Position numbers and translations under genes: made by a program | The notes under the pieces: model-generated | The model's database searches: none | What the model was told of the DNA's origin: nothing | The model's input: only the letters and a program-made list of their open reading frames with translations | Shown: positions 1 to 9,212 of the stretch, in pieces | How the letters are laid out: each line of letters begins with the position of its first letter | Position numbering within the stretch: position 1 is the stretch's first letter | Source of the DNA: Muribaculaceae bacterium | Lineage (GTDB): Bacteria; Bacteroidota; Bacteroidia; Bacteroidales; Muribaculaceae | Assembly: GCA_029062005.1 (NCBI GenBank) | Contig: JAIDQZ010000007.1 | Span: 48,459 to 112,458 of the forward strand | Length of the DNA stretch: 64,000 nt | Reading direction: 5' to 3'

Positions 1-227
1 CCGTGACAGGAGACATAATGCCGATGTTCTCACAGGTAGCAGTCCGCTCCCAACGCTATCCGGCCTACTCCATGCTCGGACTCAGCCTGAGTCAGACTTT
101 TCCGAAAGATATCACACTCGGGGTTAACATTGACAACATTCTCAACTATATTCCGGAATATTATTACTACAATTCCCCGCTCACGACCGGAATCGGCGGA
201 AGCATTTCCATTTCGTGGAAGATGTAA
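1..227 (+). CDS. TonB-dependent receptor, C-terminal end (partial)
   Basis: Only the last ~75 codons lie in the window; the reading frame runs in from the left edge. The visible part alternates short hydrophobic strands with polar turns (LGLSLSQTF, ITLGVNIDNILNY, GGSISISWKM) and ends in a strand with an aromatic near the terminus. This is how the last strands of SusC/TonB-dependent receptor barrels look, including the 'NIDNILN' motif of the final strands. The full protein would be an outer-membrane importer. Substrate cannot be judged. The family call is fairly safe, but rests on a short segment. Confidence 0.7.
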   Translation, partial: VTGDIMPMFSQVAVRSQRYPAYSMLGLSLSQTFPKDITLGVNIDNILNYIPEYYYYNSPLTTGIGGSISISWKM

Positions 228-305
228 CCTTTTACGCTTACAGTTGTCTAAATAATAGATCAGGATGGATAACTGATGTAAATATAACTATAAACACCTA
301 CCGAT

Positions 306-671
306 ATGAAAAAATACCTGTCAATAATCGCGGCGCTTGCTTTAGCAGTACCGGCTATGGCTCAGTCAGATACTATTCCGGCAAGCTTCCCGGGAGGAGA
401 AAAAGCTCTTTCATCATACATCAATAAGAACCTGAAATATCCGCAACCTTCCATCAACAACGGCATTGAAGGCGTGGTACAGGTCAAGTTTCTCGTAAAG
501 TCAGACGGTGCACTTGACAAACTCTCGATCGTACGTCTTGTTGACCCGGATCTGGAGGCTGAGGCAATACGTCTTGTAAAAGGGATGCCTGCATGGATTC
601 CGGCGACAGTGAATGAAAAGCCAATCGACAGCGAATCGTCTGTAAAGATTACATTTACACTTCCGGAATAA
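306..671 (+). CDS. Periplasmic TonB C-terminal-domain protein
   Basis: A 121-residue protein with a Sec signal peptide (about residues 1-19, ending AMA-Q) followed by a single TonB C-terminal domain. The FPGGEKAL..YI...LKYP segment and the VQVKFLVKSDGALD strand are the standard Bacteroidota form, and it ends with a VKITFTLPE strand. There is no transmembrane anchor after the signal peptide and no proline-rich spacer, so it is not a classical inner-membrane TonB. Such stand-alone domains probably bind TonB boxes or receptor plugs in the periplasm. It follows a TonB-dependent receptor by about 80 bases, which suits a shared role. Confidence 0.8.
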   Translation: MKKYLSIIAALALAVPAMAQSDTIPASFPGGEKALSSYINKNLKYPQPSINNGIEGVVQVKFLVKSDGALDKLSIVRLVDPDLEAEAIRLVKGMPAWIPATVNEKPIDSESSVKITFTLPE

Positions 672-673
672 GA

Positions 674-700
674 GGGCATACTACATGCAGCAGCATGCCC
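674..700 (+). terminator. Weak hairpin after the TonB-domain gene
   Basis: GGGCAT (674-679) pairs with ATGCCC (695-700), and an inner CATGC/GCATG pair (684-688/693-697) competes with it. There is no T-tract. It may slow transcription or protect the 3' end; the case for a true terminator is weak. Confidence 0.35.
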
Positions 701-730
701 GATCCAGAACATTATTTAATTTGCAACTGA

Positions 731-2719
731 ATGTCATTGAAACGAACTATCCTAATTCTTATTATCATTTCATTTCTAACTACAGCACTCAGAGGGGAAA
801 GAAATTTTAATCCCTATATTCCCCGCCTTGTAGAGATATACGATGACAATGATCTCGACTCCCTGAAAAAAGAGGGAGTCGAGATTCTGCGCCGTCGTGG
901 AGATATCCTTCTATGTCTTTTCCCTAATACTGATACAAGAAGTGCGAACACTACGTTCAGGCAACGCAGCATATCTCCTGCACTCGATGCCGCCAAAAGC
1001 TTCAACGAAGCATATACCGTGCAGAATGGAGCAGCCGCAGGCATTCCGTTCACAGGCAAAGGCGTGGTGGTAGGGATATGCGACATAGGCATAGATCCAC
1101 TCCACCCCACATTTCTGGATGCCGACGGAAAATCCAGGATAAAACGTGTGGTGCAATATATTGAAAGGGAAGGCATACGTCGGCAGCTCGACGGAGATGA
1201 AGAATACAGAGACTGGATCACCGACAATCCTGACAATTATCACGCCACACACGTATGTGGAATCCTCGCAGGTGACGGTGCCGGCACTCCATATTCCGGG
1301 ATCGCCACAGATGCCGACATAGTTGTCACTGTCTCCACTCTTACCGAAGTAGGATTGCTTGCGGGTGTGGAGGATATCATCGATTATGCAAAGGAAGCAG
1401 GCAAACCGGCCGTAATCAACATATCAGTAGGCAGTTACACCGGACCACACGACGGCACCTCCCTGTTCTCCCGATATCTTGACATGTGTGCAGAAGATGC
1501 ATTCATAGTCCTGTCCGCAGGCAATGAGGGTCACCGGACAAATTCTCTCATAGCTGATTTCACGCGGGAGAGGGATTCCATATCATTCAGTATCGGCAAT
1601 AAGGACTGGACCCAGTTCAGCATGTATGGCGCCACCGACATATGGAGCGGATCTTCCATGCCACTTTCCATATCCTTAGGCATATACGACTACAACCAGA
1701 AAAGCATTGTCAGATGGCTTGACACCTTCACTCTTACGGGAGGTGACTACCGTTCATACGTCTGGGATGAAGGAGCATATCAGCAAGGAGAAATACCATT
1801 TATCGGAGAACTGGAGATAGAGGGAGGGGTGGATGAAGGAAACGGACGCCACCGCACGATACTTGGTTATGAATATACAGCTCCAGAAAAGGCGCAGGAC
1901 GGTAACTGGGCGAGATATGTACTTACCTTGAAGGTGAACGGACAACCCGGCAATGATGTGGAGGTATATTCCGACGGCACTTATACACGTATTATCGGAA
2001 TGTCCGGAAGTCCCGCCCCTTCAAGCGACCGTACGGTCAGCGACCTCGCCTGCGGCAACAATGTGATTTGCGTGGGTATGTACGGCAATCGCGACTCAAT
2101 ACCATATTCAGCTCCGGTAGAATTTAATGACGACTCCATATATTTCTATCCAACGGACTTTGAGCCGGGTAAAATAACACGCTACAGCAGCTACGGCACC
2201 CTTCGTGACGGACGTGTGCTACCCCATACCGTGGCTCCTGGCGCACCCCTGATCTCGGCAGGAAGCCGCCCGTTTCTCAGCCGCTATCCATACCACCAAC
2301 ATCTGAGGATGAACGGCACACAATGGCTTTCCGAAGGGGGCACCTCCATGTCTGCTCCTTACGTTGCGGGATATATCGCCACATGGCTTGAGGCTGTGCC
2401 GACACTGACACTTGACGATGTGATCGACATAATATCCCGGTCAAACAGCATTGACATTCCCGATCCTGACAATCCCCGCAACGGCAAAGGATATTTCGAC
2501 CCGGTGAAAGGACTGAAGCTGGCTTTGAAGACCGAAGGGATAGAATCGATAATGGATGCTGACCACGGCATCGCTCCTGATGATCACGTAGATGTGTATG
2601 ACATAGCCGGCGTAAAAAAATACTCCGGTCCCTATGCAGGTGCCTCAGACCTCGCAAGGGGTCTTTATATCGTGCATACCTCACATCTGGTCATGAAAGG
2701 GATCTTCCCGAGGCAGTAA
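731..2719 (+). CDS. Secreted subtilisin-like serine protease (S8) with C-terminal sorting tail
   Basis: A 662-residue secreted protease. A signal peptide occupies about residues 1-22. The S8 catalytic triad is visible: Asp118 in GICDIGID, His171 in HATHVCG and Ser539 in GGTSMSAPYVAG. The oxyanion Asn265 sits in LSAGNEG. Two motifs deviate from the usual DTGID and HGTHVAG (Ile for Thr, Ala for Gly), but the triad is intact. The roughly 270 residues between the Asn and Ser blocks are an insert typical of Bacteroidota subtilases. The last ~45 residues (VDVYDIAGVKK...ARGLYIVHTS) resemble a T9SS type A sorting domain, so export to the cell surface or medium is likely. Its stop codon abuts the stop of the converging lipoprotein gene. 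Confidence 0.88.
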   Translation: MSLKRTILILIIISFLTTALRGERNFNPYIPRLVEIYDDNDLDSLKKEGVEILRRRGDILLCLFPNTDTRSANTTFRQRSISPALDAAKSFNEAYTVQNGAAAGIPFTGKGVVVGICDIGIDPLHPTFLDADGKSRIKRVVQYIEREGIRRQLDGDEEYRDWITDNPDNYHATHVCGILAGDGAGTPYSGIATDADIVVTVSTLTEVGLLAGVEDIIDYAKEAGKPAVINISVGSYTGPHDGTSLFSRYLDMCAEDAFIVLSAGNEGHRTNSLIADFTRERDSISFSIGNKDWTQFSMYGATDIWSGSSMPLSISLGIYDYNQKSIVRWLDTFTLTGGDYRSYVWDEGAYQQGEIPFIGELEIEGGVDEGNGRHRTILGYEYTAPEKAQDGNWARYVLTLKVNGQPGNDVEVYSDGTYTRIIGMSGSPAPSSDRTVSDLACGNNVICVGMYGNRDSIPYSAPVEFNDDSIYFYPTDFEPGKITRYSSYGTLRDGRVLPHTVAPGAPLISAGSRPFLSRYPYHQHLRMNGTQWLSEGGTSMSAPYVAGYIATWLEAVPTLTLDDVIDIISRSNSIDIPDPDNPRNGKGYFDPVKGLKLALKTEGIESIMDADHGIAPDDHVDVYDIAGVKKYSGPYAGASDLARGLYIVHTSHLVMKGIFPRQ

Positions 2720-5101
2720 TCACCGTCTGCCCATATTCCTCGTCCCTCTGCTACTGCCGGAGTTAGTTCTGCCGGGAGCAAACGGATTAGCGCCAAACTC
2801 ATCGTCTTCTTCCTCATCCTCTTCCTGCTGTTGCTGCCTGTTCTTATTGTTCTTAGGCTTATTCTTCTTTATTTTTTCAGGCTTCTGAAGATCGAGGGCA
2901 GTGTCAAACACATTCCATTCCTGCTCCACATCCCAATTCTTCTTAACGTTTATTATTTTGGGATAATAATAGACGTAATCGGGCTGAATTGCTATCAGGA
3001 TATCCTGTCCCACCGAATCAGTCTCGATCGGCACAAGACTATAGCCGATCCTTTTCAGGCTGTCGACAATCTGCCTATCACCTACATATCTGAAGCCGCT
3101 TCCGGAAACAACAGGGACTTTCTCCGCAAGTAGCGTACTGTCAGCAGGAAGTGCAAATATTGAGTCAACCGGGATGTTTAAGGAGTCAGCACGCAGCCCA
3201 GGGGTATCTGCCAAAAATAAACGACCGGCGACAGAGTCTTCCGGAATGGAGTCATTTATAGCAGTTGGACCGGCATTTACAAGGGAATCTACCGGAGTTC
3301 CAAAGACCTTCTGCAACCGGTAGCTGCCTGGAGAATATCTGCCGTCTCCGTCAAAATCCTCATAGATACGCGCATAATATTTGCCCGGATCAATGCCCTC
3401 AAACATCGCCACGCCATTTACAACCGGCACAGAATACTTAGGTTTATCGCCTGAAGCCAGCAACTGCACGAATGCCGGAATATCCCTGTCAAGTCCGTTG
3501 AGCCTAAGCTTAAGACTTGAAAGATCTTCCGGAGCCTTCGTCTTGAATTCATATTCAAGCCTGGCACTTTCAACACCATATATATCCTTTCCTGCAAGCG
3601 AATCAGCAGTAAGCCTGTAGTTCATACCCCTTTCCCAAGGATATTGAATCATAAACCTTCTTTCCGAAAGGGTATCCGCCCTTTCCACCCTGTAATCACC
3701 TTTCACCGGCAGCCATACCGTATCCGGACGCATCTCAAGCCTGAACGCAAGTGAATCAAGACTTGCAAGCGGCACTGGCACCTCAATCGACAGAGGACTC
3801 CGCATATTGTTTTCGGGTCCTTTGGCTGTGAATGCAAACGTCGGTGTCGGGGCAGCATTTTCCTGAGTCAGCGAGTCGGTCCGGATCAGATGTGCTGAAT
3901 CGTTGGCTATCGTGTCACTGAGCTGATCCTTACTTATCTCACGGCTCCCCTTCTTGTTTGTTTTTTTCTTGGATTTTTTCTTCTGGACTGCAGGTTTAGG
4001 CTTGATCAGCTTTACCGTATCTTCTATCATAGACTCTATTCCTGTAAGAAGTTCCACGCTCGGATACCGCAATGCAAGCTTCAGTGTGTCGCGCATGGCA
4101 AGATCCTTAGGGAGCCAGAAAGTGAGCGTGTCATTCCCCACTGAAGACTCGGCTTTAAGCGGAGACGAATACACTTCATCGTCGGCAATCATTATCCGCG
4201 GCTGTTTCTCACCGGGAGAGTTGAAAATGAATTCCAGCCTTGTAGAATCGGGTCTTGTATAGCTGACAAGATACTGGGGCTTGAGACCTGTGTTATACAT
4301 CCTGAGCAACACGTTATTTGGGAGATACCTTGTTCTCTCGCGCTTTATCACGGTGTCGAGAGCACCTGTATAAAAATCCCGGACCGTATCCGTGACTGTA
4401 ATTCTTTCTGCCGAAGGGCGTATGATATCGTCAAACCATGCTATATCCTCCTCCGGATTTGCATAATGCCTGTCATTGTCAAGATCCTTCAGTGCGAAAA
4501 GACGGTAAGTGGTGTCCTGCAGTCCCCTTATTATGAACCTTCCGTACTCATCCGTGCGAGAGAGCCTTTCAAACGGCATCCGGATAAACGCGGAGTCCTC
4601 CCTGGATATATACGCTCCCACCAGCACTCCCTGCTGCGGCTCCATATCTTCAGCACCTAAAACCATACCTCCTATACGAAGGGAGTCGAGTGTAGGTCCG
4701 GTAGAAAATGTATACGCGAATCCAGGTAGTTTGTTGCCTTCATTGTTGTCTTCAATAGCATCTCCGAAATCTATAGTATATGTCGTGTTGGGAAGAAGGG
4801 TGTCGGTGATGTTGACCACGACACGCCTTCCTCTTGTAGACACTCGCGGAGTGGATTTGCCCGGTGGTGAAAGGATCACTTTCTGAAAGGCATCCTTGAC
4901 ATTGATCAGTTCATTGAAATCTAAATAGATATTTGACGGATCGACATTTACCGAACCGGAACTTGGAATGGCACGCACGAATCGCGGGGGATCCTCATCG
5001 CGCGGACCACCCGACGGATTGCCCATCGAGGCACAACCCCACATAAGCAGGAGCATCGCCAGCGCACCCCCCAGAACTGAAATATGTTTTTTTGAAATCA
5101 T
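2720..5101 (-). CDS. Large Ig-like-domain (Big_5/SbsA type) lipoprotein
   Basis: A 793-residue predicted lipoprotein: the signal sequence ends in a lipobox with Cys23 (LLMWGC). Residues ~35-135 form a bacterial Ig-like Big_5 domain (PPRFVRAIPSSGSVNVDP...DFNELI, then NTTYTIDFGDAIEDN..). A CarboxypepD_reg-like beta-sandwich follows around 140-215. The middle has a Lys-rich patch near 360-385, and the C terminus is a low-complexity Lys/Asn, then Gln/Glu, then Gly/Ser/Arg tail. The family is widespread in Bacteroidota with no settled function; an envelope-structural role is a guess. Its ATG overlaps the upstream stop codon by one base (TAATG), so it is translationally coupled to the acidic membrane protein. 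Confidence 0.75.
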   Translation of the reverse strand: MISKKHISVLGGALAMLLLMWGCASMGNPSGGPRDEDPPRFVRAIPSSGSVNVDPSNIYLDFNELINVKDAFQKVILSPPGKSTPRVSTRGRRVVVNITDTLLPNTTYTIDFGDAIEDNNEGNKLPGFAYTFSTGPTLDSLRIGGMVLGAEDMEPQQGVLVGAYISREDSAFIRMPFERLSRTDEYGRFIIRGLQDTTYRLFALKDLDNDRHYANPEEDIAWFDDIIRPSAERITVTDTVRDFYTGALDTVIKRERTRYLPNNVLLRMYNTGLKPQYLVSYTRPDSTRLEFIFNSPGEKQPRIMIADDEVYSSPLKAESSVGNDTLTFWLPKDLAMRDTLKLALRYPSVELLTGIESMIEDTVKLIKPKPAVQKKKSKKKTNKKGSREISKDQLSDTIANDSAHLIRTDSLTQENAAPTPTFAFTAKGPENNMRSPLSIEVPVPLASLDSLAFRLEMRPDTVWLPVKGDYRVERADTLSERRFMIQYPWERGMNYRLTADSLAGKDIYGVESARLEYEFKTKAPEDLSSLKLRLNGLDRDIPAFVQLLASGDKPKYSVPVVNGVAMFEGIDPGKYYARIYEDFDGDGRYSPGSYRLQKVFGTPVDSLVNAGPTAINDSIPEDSVAGRLFLADTPGLRADSLNIPVDSIFALPADSTLLAEKVPVVSGSGFRYVGDRQIVDSLKRIGYSLVPIETDSVGQDILIAIQPDYVYYYPKIINVKKNWDVEQEWNVFDTALDLQKPEKIKKNKPKNNKNRQQQQEEDEEEDDEFGANPFAPGRTNSGSSRGTRNMGRR

Positions 5102-5943
5102 TATCGGTAGTATCTGAACTCAGGAGGCAGAATCCTTTCAGTATCGGCGGAATCTACCTTTGTTATAATCATTTTCTCTTCTCCCTTCCACGGAAGCGGC
5201 GTGTGGTAGACTTCATATTCCACCCTCACCGGCACACAGTCGAGCATCATCCTTTTCATCCTCGCAGCTAATGAATCGCCCGAGACACTGAAGCGGACTT
5301 CCTCGAAATACATAGGGTTTGGATCCCCCAATTCCTTGTAAGGTATCATCGAACCTTCAAAAGTCTTGATCAATGATCCGCGCCTCTCCATATTCCTGAT
5401 ATAGCCATATCTCACTGCATCGTCAGCATAGGGTCTGAAAAACCATATCCACGCAAAAAGTATCAGCAAGAGCAGCGTCAGCGTCACGCCGAGCAGCCAT
5501 TTCCATTTATTCTTAGTCTTGTGCAGTATACTGTCTAATTCCGATTCTTCCTCGATCCAATAGTCCGGATCTTCCGGATCAAGTTTCGGAGCCTTGGGTT
5601 TCTTTACCTTTACCGGCTCTTCTTCTGATGAATAAAAATCGTTTTCATCTTCCCTGTCATCGTCTTTTGAGCCGAAAAAACGTTCACGTCTCCGCTTAGA
5701 CGACTGATCCTGAGTAGACTCGTTATAGTAGTCACTATAGTCTTCGTTCCCCCCGAAGCAATTGCTTTCATCCTCGTCAGATGCATCCGTATCATCCACC
5801 CGATCCTGTTGACCATCTACGTCGGAAGATACGGAATATCCGTAAGACTCCATATCGGAATCATCCGTATTTATGTCAAGCTCGTCATTCCAAAGCTCGT
5901 CATCATCCTCATCTCCGGAATATATGTCGTTGTCGTATTTCAT
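5101..5943 (-). CDS. Acidic single-pass membrane protein of unknown function
   Basis: 280 residues that I do not recognise. Residues 1-140 are extraordinarily acidic and low in complexity (runs of D/E with S, Y and N), broken by a basic patch near 83-88 (KRRRER) and a KKPKAPK stretch near 114-120. One strong transmembrane helix spans about 149-169. It is followed by a ~110-residue extracytoplasmic part with mixed strands and helices (YIRNMERRGSLIKTFEGSMI..). The topology suggests an acidic cytoplasmic domain, possibly an interaction arm, with a folded periplasmic domain. It overlaps the upstream flippase gene by 4 bases (ATGA) and the downstream lipoprotein gene by 1 base. The coupling suggests the three products act together. 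Confidence 0.7.
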   Translation of the reverse strand: MKYDNDIYSGDEDDDELWNDELDINTDDSDMESYGYSVSSDVDGQQDRVDDTDASDEDESNCFGGNEDYSDYYNESTQDQSSKRRRERFFGSKDDDREDENDFYSSEEEPVKVKKPKAPKLDPEDPDYWIEEESELDSILHKTKNKWKWLLGVTLTLLLLILFAWIWFFRPYADDAVRYGYIRNMERRGSLIKTFEGSMIPYKELGDPNPMYFEEVRFSVSGDSLAARMKRMMLDCVPVRVEYEVYHTPLPWKGEEKMIITKVDSADTERILPPEFRYYR

Positions 5944-6959
5944 ACCAGCTTCCCATATTTATGCAGTCCGGAACCATGAGACGTGACTCCGGCCCAGACA
6001 GCCGTGAAAATTCCAAGAATAATGAGCATTACTGTCTGTCCGCTCCATTGAAGTATGGAAAAAGCCGCGCCCTCCACATCAGGAACGCCATAGATAGCAA
6101 GCCCGAACATTATCGCTATATTCCATGGACCCAGTCCCCCGTTGCTCGGGACTGCCATTCCTATCGACGACAGCACGAAAGTCACAAGGCAGGGAAGAAA
6201 CCCCAACGCCATTCCGCTTTCATGGCATAGCCCCCGGGTAAAGTCAAATGCATAGAACGCAACATAGAGCTGAAGATAATAGCAGCCCCATATCGCCACC
6301 GAAAGCAACAGGAATTTCCACTTCCCTTGCATTTTCACCACTGCATAGAATCCGTTCCATATCTCGGCACTCCACTTTCTTATCTTGACAAGCATCGGAG
6401 AATTCCGGTATTTTCTCAACCCCCACCATACAAGAAGCACTATCATCGCCATGCATATCCACAACCATGGGGAATAAAGAAAACGCACTATTCCAGCACC
6501 GACCGGAAATGTCTCCATAAAAGAAAGCAACGCCTGTCCGGCTATTACAAAAGTAAGAAGTGTCAGCGAAAGCACCGTGATTGTGTCCATAAGACGCTCC
6601 GCCATCATAGATCCGGCTACAATGGTGAAATGAGCTTTCGACCTGCTTGCCACAAAAGAACACCTCCATAGCTCCCCGACACGCGGAAGCACAAGATTCA
6701 TGGCGTAGCACCCGAAAACACTGCATGTAAGCTCCATCATGGTGGTGCGGATGTCAAGTGCATTGAGCTGTATTCTCCAGCGCATAGCCCTGAATATGTG
6801 TGAAAAGACACTTATTATCATTGCTGCCACTATCCACCAATAATCCACACCGTGGCTGATAATCTCCATGGCATCCCTGAAGTTCACCTTCTTGAAAAGA
6901 TACCAGAGGAGAAGCACCGACAGGAGTACAGGAACTATATATTGCAACGCTTTTTTCAT
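5940..6959 (-). CDS. Lysylphosphatidylglycerol synthase TM-domain / flippase-like membrane protein
   Basis: A 339-residue polytopic protein with about 8 hydrophobic helices. It begins KKALQYIVPVLLSVLLLWYLFKKVNF and carries the HIFRAMRWRIQLNAL and LPRVGELWRCSFVASRSK segments characteristic of the LPG_synthase_TM (UPF0104/AglD) family. It has only the membrane domain, not the soluble aminoacyl-transferase domain of MprF. In the family the membrane part acts as a lipid flippase or accompanies glycosyl transfer; the substrate here is unknown. It lies 27 bases after the HAD-AroB gene and overlaps the next gene by 4 bases, so it is in the same operon. Confidence 0.85.
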   Translation of the reverse strand: MKKALQYIVPVLLSVLLLWYLFKKVNFRDAMEIISHGVDYWWIVAAMIISVFSHIFRAMRWRIQLNALDIRTTMMELTCSVFGCYAMNLVLPRVGELWRCSFVASRSKAHFTIVAGSMMAERLMDTITVLSLTLLTFVIAGQALLSFMETFPVGAGIVRFLYSPWLWICMAMIVLLVWWGLRKYRNSPMLVKIRKWSAEIWNGFYAVVKMQGKWKFLLLSVAIWGCYYLQLYVAFYAFDFTRGLCHESGMALGFLPCLVTFVLSSIGMAVPSNGGLGPWNIAIMFGLAIYGVPDVEGAAFSILQWSGQTVMLIILGIFTAVWAGVTSHGSGLHKYGKLV

Positions 6960-6986
6960 ACTTCAAGTGTTCTTTTCAGATAAGAC

Positions 6987-8675
6987 TCAATTATTTCCCG
7001 TGAGGTCGCCGTATATCTCGAAAGCACTTCTTATTTCCTCCCGGGTAGGATAATTGTCCCATTCCGCGACACCTATCTCACTGATCAGCGTAAAATTCAC
7101 ACGGTCGGGAGATGCATTTTTCTTATCATGACTCATCAACGACAACAGCTTGTCTATATCCGAACAATTCACTCCGGCGGGGGGGAAATGCTCTTTCAAC
7201 ATAGCTGCATATGGATAGAGACACGATGACGGAAGCTGACTCTTCCTGCTTTCGCCACACGCCATTGCGGAGAGTATCATTTCCCAGAGCATACCATGCG
7301 CCACGGCTATACCGTGGGCTATAGGCTTTCCGTTGATAAGAGCCAGCGACTCGAACGCATGTCCGGCAGTGTGCCCGAAGTTCAGTATCTTGCGCTCACC
7401 TTTTTCTTTGGGATCGCGTGTCGTAACACCTGTCTTGATCTCGATACATCTCATGATCCAGGGAAGAAGAGCCCTCCTGTCATCAAGATACCGATCCACG
7501 TCAAGCAGAGCCTTATACATCTCCGGATCAGCGATAAGGGCTGTCTTCAGCATTTCAGCATATCCGGACAAAAGTTCATCCTCCGGCAATGTATCAAGTG
7601 TTTCGGGAATTATAATCACATCCCTCGGCATCGAGAAGACCCCGACTTCATTTTTCAGCCCGTCGAGGTTGATTGCGGTCTTACCTCCTGTAGCTGCATC
7701 CACCATACCAAGAAGGGTCGTGGAGACGTTGACACAGTCAATCCCTCTCTTAAAAGTGGCTGCGGCAAATCCACCGAGATCTGTCACCATACCGCCCCCA
7801 AAGCAAAAGAGCGTAGAACGCCTGGTGGCTCCGTTTTCTGAAAGCATACGCCACACCTGCACCAAAGAGTCGATATTCTTATGATCATCGCCAGCCTGAA
7901 TCACACAACGAGGAATATCTTTCAGGCAAGGCAACTCTTCCGCCATGCGGTCAACTACAAGCCGCGATGTATTCGTGTCAGCAAGAATATAGGGAGAGTC
8001 TGCGTTTATAATGTCAATAACGAGGGGAAGCATGTCGGCAAATTCATTCATGGAAGGGAATATGCCCCACGCTTTTTCATCAATGAAATTTTTTTTAGGT
8101 ATAGGTCCGGTGCAAACCGCCATGGTACGGATACCTGCTGCTACTCCGGCCCTTACTCCGAGCGGAGCATTCTCGATCACTATAGCTTCGTCGGGACCGA
8201 CTCCTGCTTTCTCAAGTCCCTTCAGATAGGGTTCGGGATCCGGTTTTCCTTTCTTCACATCCCTGGCGGTGACCATCATACCCTCTCCGAATATTCCGGG
8301 ATAGTCCTTGCTTATATTGTCGATGAGAGACGACTGTCCGCTGCCGGTCACGAGCACGCAACGTATGCCGCGGTCGCAGAGCGCACGCAACATCCTGTCA
8401 GCCCCGGGCATCGGCTCATTGCCGCCTATTTCCTTGAAAATACGCGTCTTGTAGTCATATAGCGCAGATCTCTTCTCCGGATCACATGGATGTCCGAACT
8501 CACGTTGCCATATAAGGTCGATAGTAGCCGCCCCGGTCATCCCTTCATATAGGTAGAATTCATCGCGGCTGCATTCGATACCGTTTTCCTCCATCATCTG
8601 TTTCCAGGCGAGGGTATGATATTTCATGGAGTCGTAAAGGACCCCATCCATGTCAATCAAAGCAGCTTTAATCAT
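6987..8675 (-). CDS. aroB: HAD-family phosphatase fused to 3-dehydroquinate synthase
   Basis: A 562-residue two-domain protein. Residues 1-220 are a beta-phosphoglucomutase-like HAD hydrolase: Asp8 and Asp10 in DMDGVL, VTGSG at 109-113, Lys144 in KKGKPDP and IENAPLG at 167-173. Residues ~228-562 are 3-dehydroquinate synthase of the Bacteroidota type: GGGMVTDLGGFAAATFKRG (293-311), GGKTAIN (330-336), AEMLK with Glu374, NFGHTAGH (432-439) and His454. These include the expected metal ligands Glu374, His435 and His454. DHQ synthase converts DAHP to dehydroquinate in the shikimate pathway. AroB is normally ~350 residues alone, so the N-terminal phosphatase is an addition. The linker is in frame with no internal stop. 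It is the first gene of the minus-strand operon. Confidence 0.88.
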   Translation of the reverse strand: MIKAALIDMDGVLYDSMKYHTLAWKQMMEENGIECSRDEFYLYEGMTGAATIDLIWQREFGHPCDPEKRSALYDYKTRIFKEIGGNEPMPGADRMLRALCDRGIRCVLVTGSGQSSLIDNISKDYPGIFGEGMMVTARDVKKGKPDPEPYLKGLEKAGVGPDEAIVIENAPLGVRAGVAAGIRTMAVCTGPIPKKNFIDEKAWGIFPSMNEFADMLPLVIDIINADSPYILADTNTSRLVVDRMAEELPCLKDIPRCVIQAGDDHKNIDSLVQVWRMLSENGATRRSTLFCFGGGMVTDLGGFAAATFKRGIDCVNVSTTLLGMVDAATGGKTAINLDGLKNEVGVFSMPRDVIIIPETLDTLPEDELLSGYAEMLKTALIADPEMYKALLDVDRYLDDRRALLPWIMRCIEIKTGVTTRDPKEKGERKILNFGHTAGHAFESLALINGKPIAHGIAVAHGMLWEMILSAMACGESRKSQLPSSCLYPYAAMLKEHFPPAGVNCSDIDKLLSLMSHDKKNASPDRVNFTLISEIGVAEWDNYPTREEIRSAFEIYGDLTGNN

Positions 8676-8679
8676 ATTG

Positions 8680-8687
8680 CAAATTTA
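8680..8687 (-). promoter_or_regulatory. Bacteroidota -7 box for the HAD-AroB operon
   Basis: TAAATTTG on the minus strand fits TAnnTTTG. Only four bases separate it from the ATG at 8675, which implies a leaderless or nearly leaderless mRNA. Confidence 0.6.
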
Positions 8688-8803
8688 GCCAAAAATCCTG
8701 ACAGTATTCACACCTTTAGCTAAAAAAATAATCCATTGCACATAATTTGTCCAAAAGGACATCTATGAACAACGGATAAAAGAAGTGAAATCAGGAATAA
8801 TTG

Positions 8804-9040
8804 CTATTCGGCCGCATAACTAAGGACGGTCGGAGACTCGACATCTACGCCAAATTCCTTAGCTTTTGCAAGGATAGCGCGAGCCAGTTTCGGCTTAAGA
8901 TCTTCCGGGCAATAGCGGAAATAAGACTCTGCAGCCCTTACATGCGCTGCGTCAGGCATAGGATATTCCCTACGTTCAGGAAGCCCGAAAACGCTTGCGG
9001 GCAGTTCCTTCTTTTCTTCATAACTCAATCTGTCATTCAT
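8804..9040 (-). CDS. DUF6582-type small protein
   Basis: A 78-residue soluble protein with no signal peptide. The motif LPASVFGLPERREYPMPDAA followed by HVRAAESYFRY matches the conserved core of DUF6582 ('FGLP..R.YP.PD..HVR.A...F'), found in many Bacteroidales genomes and phage proteins. The rest is a short helical tail (KLARAILAKAKEFGV). Function is unknown. It stands alone between two genes pointing away from it. Recognition of the family motif makes this strand far more likely than the overlapping opposite-strand frame. Confidence 0.8.
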   Translation of the reverse strand: MNDRLSYEEKKELPASVFGLPERREYPMPDAAHVRAAESYFRYCPEDLKPKLARAILAKAKEFGVDVESPTVLSYAAE

Positions 9041-9212
9041 AGCATAATCAGTTTTATATGTATATTAGAACACGCATCATGATCAAATGGCAGACAATTT
9101 AACTATATTTGACACACCATAAAATATCATCATGCACTTTGCGCTTCTTGTCTCATACATGAGATTTGCATGCGAATTGCTGAAGATTGTTGGAAATAAT
9201 TAAAAAAATCAC

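Noticed and set aside
8801..9082. 93-residue plus-strand frame
   Set aside because: Covered by the DUF6582 gene on the minus strand, which shows a conserved family motif.
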